DNA from: Mesorhizobium qingshengii
GTDB taxonomy: Bacteria > Pseudomonadota > Alphaproteobacteria > Rhizobiales > Rhizobiaceae
Direction: 5' to 3'
Assembly (NCBI RefSeq): GCF_900103325.1
Contig: NZ_FMXM01000021.1
Location: forward strand, 1-64,000
DNA: 64,000 nucleotides
In this document: piece by piece, positions 17,790 through 27,493 of the stretch
Layout: every line of letters starts with the position of its first letter
How positions within the stretch are numbered: position 1 is the stretch's first letter
Program-made: the position numbers and the translations under genes
Notes under the pieces: generated by a model
The model's database searches: none
Told to the model about the DNA's origin: nothing
What the model saw: the letters and a program-made list of their open reading frames with translations, nothing else

Positions 17790-17914
17790 AAGTCGCGGTT
17801 TCATTGCCAATTTTCCTTGGTCACAGAGGCGGTCCCGGACCAATCCGGCCAAATCTGTTCGACAGGCCTGAAATGCGCTGCTAGAAGCCCGCGCCACAGA
17901 CAGGATTCCAAAAA

Positions 17915-19507
17915 TTGGCTGAAGACATCGAACAGGCGGTATCCCGCCGCCGCACCTTCGCGATCATCGCGCACCCGGACGCCGGCAAGACGACGCTGAC
18001 CGAAAAGCTGCTGCTGTTCGGCGGCGCCATCCAGCTTGCCGGCGAGGTCAAGGCCAAGAAGGACAAGATCCAGACCCGGTCCGACTGGATGAAGATCGAG
18101 CGCGAGCGCGGCATTTCGGTCGTCACGTCGGTGATGACCTTCGAGTATGAGGACAATGTCTTCAACCTGCTCGACACGCCCGGCCACGAGGATTTCGCCG
18201 ACGACACCTATCGCACGCTGTCGGCGGTCGACAGCGCCGTCATGGTCATCGACGCCGCCAAGGGTATCGAGCCGCGCACGCTGAAACTGTTCGAGGTCTG
18301 CCGGCTGCGCGACATCCCGATCATCACATTCGTCAACAAGATGGACCGCGAAAGCCGCGATCCGTTCGAGATCCTCGAGGAGATCGAGCAGAAGCTGGCG
18401 CTGGATACCGCACCCATCACCTGGCCGATCGGCCGCGGCAAGACGTTCTCTGGCACCTATCACCTGGCGCTGAACGCGGTCCGCAAGGGCGACGACGAGA
18501 AGGAGCGCACGCCGGTCAACGGTCCCGATTCCAATCGCGTCGCCGGCCTTTTGCCGGAAAACGAGCGCGAGGCCTTCATCGAGGAACTGGAGCTCGCGCG
18601 CGAAGCCTGCCGCCCGCTCGACATCGACGCCTTCCGCGAAGGCCACCTGACGCCGGTCTATTTCGGCTCGGCGCTGCGCAACTACGGCGTCCGCGACCTG
18701 ATCGAGGCGCTCGGCGCCTATGGGCCGCCGCCGCGCGCGCAGGAGGCCGACACCCGCAAGGTCGAGGCGACCGAGGACAAGATGACCTCCTTCGTCTTCA
18801 AGATCCAGGCCAACATGGATCCCAACCATCGCGACCGCATCGCCTTCGTGCGCGTCTGCTCGGGCAAGCTCGAGCGCGGCATGAAGGCCAAGCTGGTGCG
18901 CACCGGCAAGCCGATGTCCCTGTCGGCGCCGCAATTCTTCTTTGCCCGCACCCGCGTCACCGCAGACGAGGCGTTTGCGGGCGACGTCGTCGGTATCCCC
19001 AACCACGGCACGTTGCGCATCGGCGACACGCTGACCGAGGGCGAGGAAATCCTGTTCCGCGGCGTGCCGAATTTCGCGCCGGAAATCCTGCGCCGTGTCC
19101 GTTTGGGCGATGCGATGAAGGCCAAGAAGCTCAAGGAAGCGCTGCACCAGATGGCCGAGGAAGGCGTCGTGCAGCTGTTCTCGCCCGAGGACGGCTCGCC
19201 GGCCATTGTCGGCGTCGTCGGCGCGCTGCAGCTCGATGTCTTGAAGGAGCGGCTGAATTTCGAATACACGCTGCCGGTCGAATTCGAGATGTCGCGCTTT
19301 TCGGTTTGCCGCTGGATCTCGGCCGACGACAAGGCCGAGGTGCTTCGCTTCATCGAGGCGCATCGCGGCGACATCGCCCGCGACCTCGACAACGATCCGG
19401 TGTTCCTCGCCCAGCACGCCTTCTCGCTGAACTATGAAGCCGAACGCTGGAAGGCGATCCGCTTCGCCACGATCAAGGACTATCAGGTGCGTGACAGGGC
19501 GGCTTGA
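17915..19507 (+). CDS. prfC: Peptide chain release factor 3 (RF3)
   Basis: The 530-residue GTPase recycles RF1 and RF2 from ribosomes after termination. G1 is AHPDAGKTT (about 19-27), G3 is DTPGHEDF, and G4 is NKMD. The KDKIQTRSDWMKIERERGIS stretch is the switch I region of RF3 and separates it from EF-G. Domains II and III follow with DKMTSFVFKIQANMDPNHRD and FFARTRVTADEAFAGDVVGI. No ATG fits: the best start is TTG at 17915 with an AGGA-type site upstream, so initiation may be weak. It is a single gene ending in a strong shared hairpin. Confidence 0.96.
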   Translation: MAEDIEQAVSRRRTFAIIAHPDAGKTTLTEKLLLFGGAIQLAGEVKAKKDKIQTRSDWMKIERERGISVVTSVMTFEYEDNVFNLLDTPGHEDFADDTYRTLSAVDSAVMVIDAAKGIEPRTLKLFEVCRLRDIPIITFVNKMDRESRDPFEILEEIEQKLALDTAPITWPIGRGKTFSGTYHLALNAVRKGDDEKERTPVNGPDSNRVAGLLPENEREAFIEELELAREACRPLDIDAFREGHLTPVYFGSALRNYGVRDLIEALGAYGPPPRAQEADTRKVEATEDKMTSFVFKIQANMDPNHRDRIAFVRVCSGKLERGMKAKLVRTGKPMSLSAPQFFFARTRVTADEAFAGDVVGIPNHGTLRIGDTLTEGEEILFRGVPNFAPEILRRVRLGDAMKAKKLKEALHQMAEEGVVQLFSPEDGSPAIVGVVGALQLDVLKERLNFEYTLPVEFEMSRFSVCRWISADDKAEVLRFIEAHRGDIARDLDNDPVFLAQHAFSLNYEAERWKAIRFATIKDYQVRDRAA

Positions 19508-19518
19508 GCCTAGTGGCC

Positions 19519-19551
19519 CTTCCCTTCTCCCCAACCTAGGGAGAAGGGAAG
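19519..19551. terminator. Bidirectional hairpin between convergent prfC and VOC genes
   Basis: CTTCCCTTCTCCC (19519-19531) pairs perfectly with GGGAGAAGGGAAG (19539-19551) around a seven-base loop. It lies 12 bases after the prfC stop and 12 bases from the VOC gene end, so it can serve both. No long T-tract follows. The stem resembles the family 2 repeats. Confidence 0.7.
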
Positions 19552-19563
19552 ATCGCGCAGTTC

Positions 19564-20034
19564 TCAGCCTCCGGCCGCCTCTTCAATCTTGGCGATGTCG
19601 ATCTTGCTCATCTGCATCATCGCTGACATCACCCGGCCGGCCTTGGCCCGGTCCGCATCCCCGAGCAGGCGCGGCAGTTGCTCCGGCACGACTTGCCAGG
19701 AGATGCCGAACTTGTCCTTCAGCCAGCTGCATTGCGACGGTTCGCCGCCACCTTCGATGAGCCTGTCCCAGAAATAATCCACCTCTTCCTGCGTCTTGCA
19801 GTCGATCGACAGCGACATCGCTTCGTTGAACCTGAATTGCGGTCCGCCGTTGAGCGCCTGAAACGCCACGCCGTCAAGTTCGAACGTGGTCACCAGCACT
19901 TTGCCTTCATCGGCGTGGCCTTCGGGCCAACGCATCACGCTCAGCACCTTCGAATTCTTGAAGATGGAGACATAGAAATTCATCGCCTCTTCGGCCTGGT
20001 CGTCGAACCACAGGCAGGTGGTTATCTTTTGCAT
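19564..20034 (-). CDS. VOC family protein (PhnB/3-demethylubiquinone methyltransferase-like)
   Basis: The 156-residue protein has the glyoxalase-fold start MQKITTCLWFDDQAEEAMNF and the PhnB-like features FELDGVAFQALNGGP, FNEAMSLSIDC, QEEVDYFWDRL and KDKFGISWQVVP. The C-terminal helix ends with MMQMSKIDIAKIEEA. Such proteins are often named 3-demethylubiquinone-9 methyltransferase domain proteins, but the fold has no SAM site; the function is unknown. GGAGGAGCACGAC precedes the ATG at 20032-20034. Confidence 0.85.
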   Translation of the reverse strand: MQKITTCLWFDDQAEEAMNFYVSIFKNSKVLSVMRWPEGHADEGKVLVTTFELDGVAFQALNGGPQFRFNEAMSLSIDCKTQEEVDYFWDRLIEGGGEPSQCSWLKDKFGISWQVVPEQLPRLLGDADRAKAGRVMSAMMQMSKIDIAKIEEAAGG

Positions 20035-20254
20035 GTCGTGCTCCTCCGTTTGCTCTTTGCCATCTGCCCAAGGACGGTCGTGAGGCATGCAATCCGACAG
20101 TGGCATGCAATTTTTTGCAGCGCCTCGTTTTCGCGGGACTCTGGCGCATTGCAAAATTGTGGCCAGAGAAGGCTTGGACGTCTATAACGCCTGCGGTCCG
20201 AATTCAGCGCCGTCACGCTCCCATCGAGCGCGGCCAGCTACCTAAGGAAAATTC

Positions 20255-22099
20255 ATGCCCGCCTATCGCTCCCGCACCACCACCCATGGCCGCAACATGG
20301 CCGGCGCCCGTGGCCTCTGGCGCGCCACCGGCATGAAGGATTCCGATTTCGGCAAGCCGATCATCGCCGTGGTCAACTCCTTCACCCAGTTCGTGCCGGG
20401 CCATGTCCATCTCAAGGACCTCGGCCAGCTGGTCGCGCGCGAGATCGAAAAGGCCGGCGGCGTCGCCAAGGAATTCAACACCATCGCCGTCGATGACGGC
20501 ATCGCCATGGGTCATGACGGCATGCTCTATTCGCTGCCGTCGCGCGAGCTGATCGCCGATTCCGTCGAATACATGGTCAACGCCCACTGCGCCGACGCCA
20601 TGGTCTGCATCTCCAATTGCGACAAGATCACCCCCGGCATGCTGATGGCGTCGCTGCGCCTCAACATCCCGACCGTCTTCGTTTCCGGCGGCCCGATGGA
20701 AGCCGGCAAGGTGGTGCTGGCCGGCAAGACACAGGCGCTCGACTTGGTCGATGCCATGGTCGCGGCCGCCGATGACAAGATCTCCGACGAGGACGTCAAG
20801 GTCATCGAGCGCTCGGCCTGCCCGACCTGTGGTTCCTGCTCGGGCATGTTCACCGCCAATTCCATGAACTGCCTGACCGAGGCGCTTGGCCTGTCGCTGC
20901 CCGGCAATGGCTCGACGCTGGCGACGCATGCCGACCGCAAGCGGCTGTTCGTCGAGGCCGGCCACCTGATCGTCGATCTGGCCCAGCGCTATTACGAGCA
21001 GGATGACGAGACGGCGCTGCCGCGCAACATCGCCTCGAAGGGTGCCTTCGAGAACGCCATGACGCTCGACATCGCCATGGGCGGCTCGACCAACACCGTG
21101 CTGCACATCCTGGCCGCGGCGCATGAGGGCGAGGTCGACTTCGATCAGGATGATATCGATGCGTTGTCACGCAAGGTGCCGGTGCTGTGCAAGGTTGCAC
21201 CCGCCAAGGCGGACGTGCACATGGAGGACGTCCACCGCGCCGGCGGCATCATGGCAATCCTCGGCCAGCTCGACAATGCCGGCTTGATCAACCGCGACCT
21301 GCCGACGGTGCATACGCGAACGCTGGGTGAGGCGCTCGACCATTGGGACATTGCCCGCACGACCAGCCAGAACGTCCGTGATTTCTTCCTCGCCGCTCCC
21401 GGCGGCGTGCCGACGCAGGTCGCCTTCAGCCAGGATCGCCGCTGGGATGAGCTCGACCTCGACCGCGAAAAGGGCGTCATCCGCTCGGCGAAAACACCTT
21501 TCTCGAAAGACGGCGGCCTCGCCGTGTTGAAAGGCAATCTGGCGCTCGACGGCTGCATCGTGAAGACCGCTGGCGTCGACGAATCGATCCTGAAGTTCAC
21601 CGGCCCGGCCCGCGTGTTCGAAAGCCAGGACGCCAGCGTCAAGGCGATCCTGTCCAACGAGATCAAGGCCGGCGATGTCGTGGTCATCCGCTACGAGGGT
21701 CCGCGCGGCGGCCCTGGCATGCAGGAAATGCTCTATCCGACCAGCTATCTGAAGTCGAAAGGCCTCGGCAAGGCCTGCGCGCTGGTCACCGATGGCCGTT
21801 TCTCCGGCGGCACTTCGGGCCTGTCGATCGGCCACGCGTCGCCGGAAGCCGCCGAGGGCGGCACGATCGGGCTGGTGCAGGAGGGTGACACGATCGAGAT
21901 CGATATCCCCAACCGCACCATCCGCCTTGCTGTGGATGATACCGAACTCGCTGCCCGCCGTGCGGCAATGGAGGCCAAGGGCGCGTTGGCCTGGAAGCCC
22001 GAGGAAAAACGCAAGCGCAAGGTGACGACGGCGTTGCGCGCCTATGCCGCGATGGCCACCAGCGCGGCCAAGGGCGCGGTCAGGTTCGTGCCGGAGTAG
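20255..22099 (+). CDS. ilvD: Dihydroxy-acid dehydratase
   Basis: The 614-residue enzyme dehydrates 2,3-dihydroxy-isovalerate and 2,3-dihydroxy-3-methylvalerate in valine and isoleucine synthesis. It has the long-form IlvD signature: MPAYRSRTTTHGRNMAGARG, Fe-S Cys in SNCDKITPGM and CPTCGSCSGM, and GLSLPGNGSTLATH. The C-terminal motifs are GGPGMQEML and VTDGRFSGGTSGLSIGH. Length is normal. CTAAGGAAAATTC precedes the ATG. It is monocistronic by layout. Confidence 0.96.
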   Translation: MPAYRSRTTTHGRNMAGARGLWRATGMKDSDFGKPIIAVVNSFTQFVPGHVHLKDLGQLVAREIEKAGGVAKEFNTIAVDDGIAMGHDGMLYSLPSRELIADSVEYMVNAHCADAMVCISNCDKITPGMLMASLRLNIPTVFVSGGPMEAGKVVLAGKTQALDLVDAMVAAADDKISDEDVKVIERSACPTCGSCSGMFTANSMNCLTEALGLSLPGNGSTLATHADRKRLFVEAGHLIVDLAQRYYEQDDETALPRNIASKGAFENAMTLDIAMGGSTNTVLHILAAAHEGEVDFDQDDIDALSRKVPVLCKVAPAKADVHMEDVHRAGGIMAILGQLDNAGLINRDLPTVHTRTLGEALDHWDIARTTSQNVRDFFLAAPGGVPTQVAFSQDRRWDELDLDREKGVIRSAKTPFSKDGGLAVLKGNLALDGCIVKTAGVDESILKFTGPARVFESQDASVKAILSNEIKAGDVVVIRYEGPRGGPGMQEMLYPTSYLKSKGLGKACALVTDGRFSGGTSGLSIGHASPEAAEGGTIGLVQEGDTIEIDIPNRTIRLAVDDTELAARRAAMEAKGALAWKPEEKRKRKVTTALRAYAAMATSAAKGAVRFVPE

Positions 22100-22108
22100 C
22101 GTCTTTTT

Positions 22109-22253
22109 CCTTCTCCCCTTGTGGGAGAAGGTGGATTAGCGCGCAGCGCCAAGACGGTTGAGGGGTGCTGGACGGAGTGGGGCTTTGCCAAGCTGGAACA
22201 CCCCTCATCCGGCCGAGCTTCGCTCGGCCACCTTCTCCCACAGGGGGAGAAGG
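22109..22253. repeat. Palindromic intergenic repeat, family 2 copy
   Basis: CCTTCTCCCCTTGTGGGAG and the next bases (22109-22134) are repeated in inverse at 22228-22253 with one mismatch. An inner pair, GTTGAGGGGTG and CACCCCTCATCC, brings the halves together. It sits between the convergent ilvD and ABC transporter genes and can act as a terminator-like structure. Confidence 0.8.
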
Positions 22254-22267
22254 AAGAAGCCCTGCCC

Positions 22268-24022
22268 CTAAGGCATCAGCTGATACTCATAAAGCTTCTG
22301 GTAGAGCCCGCCCTGCTTGAGCAAGGTCCGGTGCGGGCCGCTCTCCACCACCTTGCCGGCTTCCAGCACCACGATCGTGTCGGCCTGATGCACGGTCGAC
22401 AGGCGATGCGCGATGACGATTGTCGTGCGCCCCTCCGTCAGTTGCTGCAGCGCGTCGCGAAACAGCGCTTCGGATTCGGCGTCGAGCGCACTGGTCGCTT
22501 CGTCCAAAAGCAGGATCTCGGCATTGCGCAGCATGGCGCGCGCGATTGAAATGCGCTGGCGCTGGCCGCCGGACAGCAGGCCGCCATTCTCCCCGACATC
22601 CGTCTCGTAGCCCTTCGCCTGCGCCATGATGAAGTCATGCGCGTTGGCGGCCTTGGCGGCGGTGATCACTTCCGCGTCGGTCGCGTCCTGACGCCCAAGC
22701 CGGATGTTATGCATGATCGTGCCGGCGAACAGGAACGTGTCCTGGCTGACATAGGCGATCTTTTCCCGCAGCGACGCGAGCGTCGCGTGAGAGATGTCCT
22801 GGCCGTCGAACATCACCTTGCCGCTCTGCGGGTCGTACATGCGCATGATCAGGTTCAAGATCGTCGACTTGCCGCTGCCGGAAGGTCCGACCAGCGCCGT
22901 CATCTTGCCGGGCGCGAAGGTCAGGTCGAACCGCTCCAGCACCGGCGGGCCGTTCTGGTACGCGAAGCTGACAGTGTCGAACCTGATCTCGCCCGGCCCA
23001 GCCAGAAGCGGTCTTGCATCCGGCTTCTCGGCCAGCGTCAGCGGCTCGTCGGCGAGCTGGAACATCATGCGCACGCCGACAATACCGCTTTCCAGCGCTA
23101 TGCGGACGCGTGCAAGGCGCTTTGCCGGTTCATAGGCAAGCAACAGCGCGGCGATGAAGGCCATGATGTTGCCAGGCAACTGGCCGCCCTGCAGGACCAG
23201 GAAGCCGCTGACCACGACGGCGCCGGCGATCGCCAACCCGGCCAGCGTCTCCATCACCGGGCTGGTCACCGCTTCCAGCGCAGCGATGTTGTTGGCCCGA
23301 TCCTCGACGTCCGACACCGCCTTGTACATGCGCTTGCGCATCAAGCCTTCGAGGTTGAAGGATTTGACCACGCGCACGCCGATTGCGGTTTCCTGCATCA
23401 CCTGCACGATCTGGCCGACCGAACGGAACTCCATTGCAGCGAACTTGCGGACACGCTTCAGGATGCGGTTGACGCTGTAGATGGCCACGGGTCCGACGAC
23501 GAAGCAAATCAGCGATAGCGCCGGCTGCTGCACCACCATGACCAGCACGAGGACGATCAAGGTCACCAGATCCCGCACATAGGACGTGACCACGAGGTCG
23601 AGCACGTTGCGTGCCGCCTGGGCATTGTTGGTCATGCGGGTGATCAGGTCGGACGAGGAGGTGGAATGATAGAATTCGATGCCCTGCGCGAGGATCCGAT
23701 CGTAGATCTTGCGCTGCCGCTCGGCGATGATGGCGTTGCCGACCCGGCTCATGAAATAGGCCTGGACGTAATTGGCGATGCCCTTGACGATGAAGATCGC
23801 GGCAACCGCCATCGCAATCATGTTGACGCGATCGATCCTTTTGTCGATCACGAATTCATTGGTGATTTCGCGCAGGATCCAGGCGCTGGCGCCCGTCATG
23901 CCGGCCACCACCAGCATCGACACTATGGCGGCGCCGTATCCGAACATATGCTGTCGGAAGGATTCCCTGACCAACCTCGCAACGAGGCGCTGGTTCTCCG
24001 TCGAGCGGAAGAAACGAAACAA
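22268..24022 (-). CDS. ABC transporter, fused membrane and ATPase domains (MsbA/LmrA-like exporter)
   Basis: The 584-residue half-transporter has a six-helix type I exporter domain (about 20-330; the EFYHSTSSSDLITRMTNNA loop is typical) and an ATPase domain. The ATPase has Walker A GPSGSGKST, signature LSGGQRQRIS, Walker B ILLLDEATSALD and the switch His in IAHRLST. It likely dimerises and exports a lipid or drug; closest by memory to MsbA-type proteins of Rhizobiales. No ATG precedes the conserved start; a TTG at 24020-24022 has AAGGAT eight bases upstream and gives LFRFFRSTENQRLVARL. Monocistronic. Confidence 0.88.
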   Translation of the reverse strand: MFRFFRSTENQRLVARLVRESFRQHMFGYGAAIVSMLVVAGMTGASAWILREITNEFVIDKRIDRVNMIAMAVAAIFIVKGIANYVQAYFMSRVGNAIIAERQRKIYDRILAQGIEFYHSTSSSDLITRMTNNAQAARNVLDLVVTSYVRDLVTLIVLVLVMVVQQPALSLICFVVGPVAIYSVNRILKRVRKFAAMEFRSVGQIVQVMQETAIGVRVVKSFNLEGLMRKRMYKAVSDVEDRANNIAALEAVTSPVMETLAGLAIAGAVVVSGFLVLQGGQLPGNIMAFIAALLLAYEPAKRLARVRIALESGIVGVRMMFQLADEPLTLAEKPDARPLLAGPGEIRFDTVSFAYQNGPPVLERFDLTFAPGKMTALVGPSGSGKSTILNLIMRMYDPQSGKVMFDGQDISHATLASLREKIAYVSQDTFLFAGTIMHNIRLGRQDATDAEVITAAKAANAHDFIMAQAKGYETDVGENGGLLSGGQRQRISIARAMLRNAEILLLDEATSALDAESEALFRDALQQLTEGRTTIVIAHRLSTVHQADTIVVLEAGKVVESGPHRTLLKQGGLYQKLYEYQLMP

Positions 24023-24175
24023 ACGGCTGATCCTTGAAACGGGACGACGAAGGCGGCTTATAGAGGGAGTTGCGGCGAGATGGAACCGTCGGCAGAGTCT
24101 GCAAAGAAACGGCTGCGGCAAGCTGTCTTTTGCGACACGATGGAACGGGTGATTCTTCAAGCGGGATGACGACAG

Positions 24176-25456
24176 ATGGATTTCGACCTTATCGTTCGCG
24201 GCGGCACGTTGCCTGATGGCGCCATTGCCGACATCGGCATCAGCGGCGAGACGATCGTGGCGATCGAGCAGACATTGCAGGGATCCGCGCGGACCGAGGT
24301 CGACGCCCGTGGCAATCTGGTCTCGCCGCCCTTCGTCGATCCGCATTTCCACATGGACGCGACACTGTCCTACGGCATCCCGCGCATCAATGCGTCGGGC
24401 ACGCTGCTCGAAGGCATTTCGCTTTGGGGCGAGTTGAAACCGCTCCTGACGCATGAGGCGGTGCGCGACCGCGCGCTTGCCTATTGCGACTGGGCGGTGT
24501 CGATGGGCCTGCTCGCCATCCGTACCCATGTCGATGTCTGCGACGACAGGCTGCTGGCGGTCGAGGCTCTGCTCGACGTAAAGAAAACGATCGCCCCTTA
24601 CATCGATCTGCAATTGGTGGCCTTTCCACAGGACGGCTTCTATCGCTCGCCGACGGCGCGCGAAAACACCATCCGCGCGCTCGACCTGGGCGTCGACATC
24701 GTCGGCGGCATCCCGCATTTCGAGCGTACCATGGCCGACGGCACGCGCTCGGTGACAGAACTCTGCGAGATCGCGGCCAGTCGCGGCCTGATGGTCGACC
24801 TGCATTGCGACGAGACCGACGATCCGCTGTCGCGTCATATCGAGCAGTTGGCTTACGAGACGCAGCGTCTTGGCCTGCAGGGCAGGGTAGCCGGATCGCA
24901 CCTCACCTCGATGCATTCGATGGACAACTACTATGTTTCGAAGCTGCTGCCGCTGATCGCCGAAGCCGGTGTTTCGGCGATTCCCAACCCGCTGATCAAC
25001 ATCATGCTGCAGGGCCGCCACGACACCTTCCCGAAGCGCCGCGGCCTGACCCGGGTCAAGGAGATGCTGGCGCTAGGCATCCGCGTCGGCTGGGGCCAGG
25101 ATTGCGTGCTCGACCCCTGGTATTCGCTGGGCACGGCCGACATGCTCGATGTCGCCTTCATGGGGCTGCACGTTGCCCAGATGTCGAGCCCGGCCGACAT
25201 GGCGCGCTGCTTCGACATGGTCACCAATGTCAACGCATCGATCATGGGGCTCGATCATCTGGGTCTCGCGGTCGGCAAGCGCGCAAGTCTGGTCGTTCTC
25301 GATGCCGGCAATCCCGTCGAAGCCTTGCGCCTGCGCGCCGAGCGCATTTGCGTCATCGCCAGGGGCAAGGTGGTGGCGGAGCGGACAAGGCAGGATACGC
25401 GGCTTTCGATCGATGGAAGGCCGGCGGCGGTGAACCGCAGGCACAAGGCCACGTAG
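24176..25456 (+). CDS. Amidohydrolase, cytosine deaminase-like
   Basis: The 426-residue metal-dependent deaminase or hydrolase has the CodA-like layout. VSPPFVDPHFHMDATLSYG gives the first metal ligands. The LHCDETDDPLS region, GSHLTSMHS and the GWGQDCVLDPWYSLGTADML loop give the remaining His/Asp/Glu ligands. The end (KRASLVVLDAGNPVEALRL) is the beta-sandwich part. Cytosine or a related pyrimidine or creatinine-like ring is the probable substrate. The EamA transporter gene follows 107 bp later on the same strand. Confidence 0.85.
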   Translation: MDFDLIVRGGTLPDGAIADIGISGETIVAIEQTLQGSARTEVDARGNLVSPPFVDPHFHMDATLSYGIPRINASGTLLEGISLWGELKPLLTHEAVRDRALAYCDWAVSMGLLAIRTHVDVCDDRLLAVEALLDVKKTIAPYIDLQLVAFPQDGFYRSPTARENTIRALDLGVDIVGGIPHFERTMADGTRSVTELCEIAASRGLMVDLHCDETDDPLSRHIEQLAYETQRLGLQGRVAGSHLTSMHSMDNYYVSKLLPLIAEAGVSAIPNPLINIMLQGRHDTFPKRRGLTRVKEMLALGIRVGWGQDCVLDPWYSLGTADMLDVAFMGLHVAQMSSPADMARCFDMVTNVNASIMGLDHLGLAVGKRASLVVLDAGNPVEALRLRAERICVIARGKVVAERTRQDTRLSIDGRPAAVNRRHKAT

Positions 25457-25563
25457 GCCCAGCCGATTTCCGGTTCTGGTCTCGCCGGTTTCCCGAATTC
25501 TCCTCGTCAAAGCGGCTGCTTCCGTCTACGACGCGGCTACGCAAGGGAGGAATCGGGATCGGC

Positions 25564-26487
25564 ATGACGCAGCCCGTGGCGCAGAATTCTACAATCAGGA
25601 ACGTGTTGCTGGCCGGCATTCTGCTGATGCTGGCGGGCGACTTCCTGTTTGCGCTGAACGATGCGATGGGCAAATGGCTGGTCGCCAGCTTCTCCGTCGG
25701 CCAGGTGGTGCTGATCCGTTCGATCGGCGCCTTCTTCGTGCTTGGGCCGATGATCGCCCATCAGGGCACGGCCAAGCTGTTCCGCATGGAGAGGCTCGAA
25801 CTGCAGATCTTGCGCGTCGTCATGACCACGCTGGACACAGCGCTCTTCTATGCCGCCGTCGTCTATCTGCCGCTCGCCGACGTGATGAGCTTCTACATGG
25901 CCGGGCCGATTTATGTCGCGGCACTCTCGCACCTCTTGCTCGGTGAAAAGGTCGGCTGGCGCCGCTGGATGGCGATCCTGCTCGGCTTTTGCGGTGTGCT
26001 GATCATCCTCAAGCCCTCCTCGGCGGCGTTCTCCCTGTCGTCCGCCTACGCGCTGACGGGCAGCATCGCCTTCGCTTTCGCCATCATCCTCAACCGGCGG
26101 CTGCGCGGCACCAGCGACACCAATCTGGTGACGTGGCAGACCATCGGCACGCTGGTCGTCGGGGGTGTTCTGACCGTCGGCGCCTGGCAGACACCGTCGG
26201 CGCTCGATTTCGGCGCCATGCTGCTTCTCGGCATCGTTTCTTGCGGGGCGCATCTGATGATCACCAGGGCGCTCAAGCTGGCGCCGGCCTCGACGCTGGC
26301 GCCGCTGCATTACACGCTGCTCTTGTGGGCGGTGGTGTTCGGGCTGGTGTTCTTCGGCGACGTTCCAGGCCCGCGCATCCTGATCGGCTCGGGCATCGTC
26401 GTGGTGGCGGGCCTGTTCATCTTCCATCGCCAGAAGGTGGTCGAGACCACGGTACCGCCCGAAAACGTGCCGAAGGGTGTCAATTGA
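25564..26487 (+). CDS. EamA/DMT-family transporter
   Basis: The 307-residue protein has ten hydrophobic segments in two EamA repeats; LLMLAGDFLFALNDAMGKWL opens the first. AAVVYLPLADVMSFYMAGP and LHYTLLLWAVVFGLVFFGD match the RarD/RhaT-like exporters of Rhizobiales. GGGAGGAATCGGGATCGGC precedes the ATG at 25564. Downstream of the cytosine deaminase-like gene; whether it moves a related base is a guess. Confidence 0.85.
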   Translation: MTQPVAQNSTIRNVLLAGILLMLAGDFLFALNDAMGKWLVASFSVGQVVLIRSIGAFFVLGPMIAHQGTAKLFRMERLELQILRVVMTTLDTALFYAAVVYLPLADVMSFYMAGPIYVAALSHLLLGEKVGWRRWMAILLGFCGVLIILKPSSAAFSLSSAYALTGSIAFAFAIILNRRLRGTSDTNLVTWQTIGTLVVGGVLTVGAWQTPSALDFGAMLLLGIVSCGAHLMITRALKLAPASTLAPLHYTLLLWAVVFGLVFFGDVPGPRILIGSGIVVVAGLFIFHRQKVVETTVPPENVPKGVN

Positions 26488-26584
26488 TGCATGTCGCCCA
26501 AAAGCGCGCCGCGGTTTTGGGATAACGACATGCACAAAGATTGACCTAAAGCGCGCCGCGCTTCAGGGTCCAGATTTCTGGTCC

Positions 26585-27493
26585 CTAGCCCCGGCGTATC
26601 GCGGCAAGGTGTCGTGAAAACTCCGGCGTCTCCATCAGTGCCTTGCAGCGGGCAAACCGCCCGTCGGCATAGGCACGGAAATCGTCGACCGGGTTGTTGT
26701 TGGCGAGCTGGATCAGTCCCCACAGCGTCCACAAGAGGTCGCACATCGCCTTGTAAATGACGATGCGGCCGCGCTCCGCTGGCCTCGCCTCGCCACGGAA
26801 ATAGGCGCGCATCATCTCTTCGTCCTGTGCCGTGTCGAACTTTCCTTCCACGCTGAGGTCGCCAAGGTCCCACAGCGGGTCGTTCATGCCCGAATATTCC
26901 CAGTCGACGATCCACATCCTGTCCCCCGTATCGAGGAAGTTCTCGCACAGCGGGTCGCAATGGCAGGCGACCAGGGGCAGCAAATGGGCGGCGAGCGCCG
27001 ACCGCACGCTCCCGGCCTCACGCACCACGTCATGATAACCGGCGGGCAGGGCGACATCCTTCGTCGCCAGCACCTTGAGATAGTCGTCGATCATCGCAAA
27101 CAGCTCGAAGCGGAAGGGAAACACCGCCTCGGAAGCATGCAGCTTGCGGAAGGCCTCGCCGGCCCGCGCCGGACTGCCCGACCGAACCTTGAATTTCTCC
27201 GGCGACATGGTCTCGGCGCCAGCGATGAAGCGCGTCACCATCACGCCGGTGCCGGGATCGACATGCAGCACCTCGGGACTGACCCCCGCCTTTGCCGCTT
27301 CGCGCGCCGCCACCGCTTCGTTGGCGCGGTTGATGTACTCCTCGGTGCCCTTGCCGGGAATGCGCAGGCAGAACTCGCCAGCCCCGAAGACGAGGTTTGT
27401 GAGGCCGCCAAGCCGTTCCGCTCTGCCGGCGAAATCCTTGAACAGCGGGATCGCTGCCATGGCCTGGCGGGCGAGGGCTAGATCGTCACTCAC
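26585..27493 (-). CDS. Choline/ethanolamine kinase-like phosphotransferase (APH fold)
   Basis: The 302-residue protein has the choline-kinase variant of the aminoglycoside phosphotransferase fold. GLTNLVFGAGEFCLRIPGKG is the nucleotide loop and Lys/Arg strand. HCDPLCENFLDTGDRMWIVD holds the catalytic Asp and Asn, and IVDWEYSGMNDPLWDLGDLS holds the metal Asp. It should phosphorylate an amino alcohol such as choline or a relative. Its GTG start overlaps the upstream stop (GTGA at 27490-27493), so it is the coupled last gene of the operon. A second member of the family opens the operon. Confidence 0.85.
   Translation of the reverse strand: MSDDLALARQAMAAIPLFKDFAGRAERLGGLTNLVFGAGEFCLRIPGKGTEEYINRANEAVAAREAAKAGVSPEVLHVDPGTGVMVTRFIAGAETMSPEKFKVRSGSPARAGEAFRKLHASEAVFPFRFELFAMIDDYLKVLATKDVALPAGYHDVVREAGSVRSALAAHLLPLVACHCDPLCENFLDTGDRMWIVDWEYSGMNDPLWDLGDLSVEGKFDTAQDEEMMRAYFRGEARPAERGRIVIYKAMCDLLWTLWGLIQLANNNPVDDFRAYADGRFARCKALMETPEFSRHLAAIRRG

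Noticed and set aside
17801..19534. 577-codon open frame antisense to prfC
   Set aside because: It mirrors the codon pattern of the high-GC prfC gene, has no recognisable motif, and its residues are R/D/G/A-biased as expected for an antisense shadow.
24023..25021. N-terminal extension of the ABC exporter gene over the amidohydrolase
   Set aside because: It runs antisense to the conserved amidohydrolase gene; the TTG at 24022 has a good ribosome site and fits family length.
24484..25563. N-terminal extension of the second EamA gene back through the amidohydrolase
   Set aside because: The extension is out of phase with the conserved amidohydrolase frame; the EamA gene has its own ribosome site and ATG at 25564.
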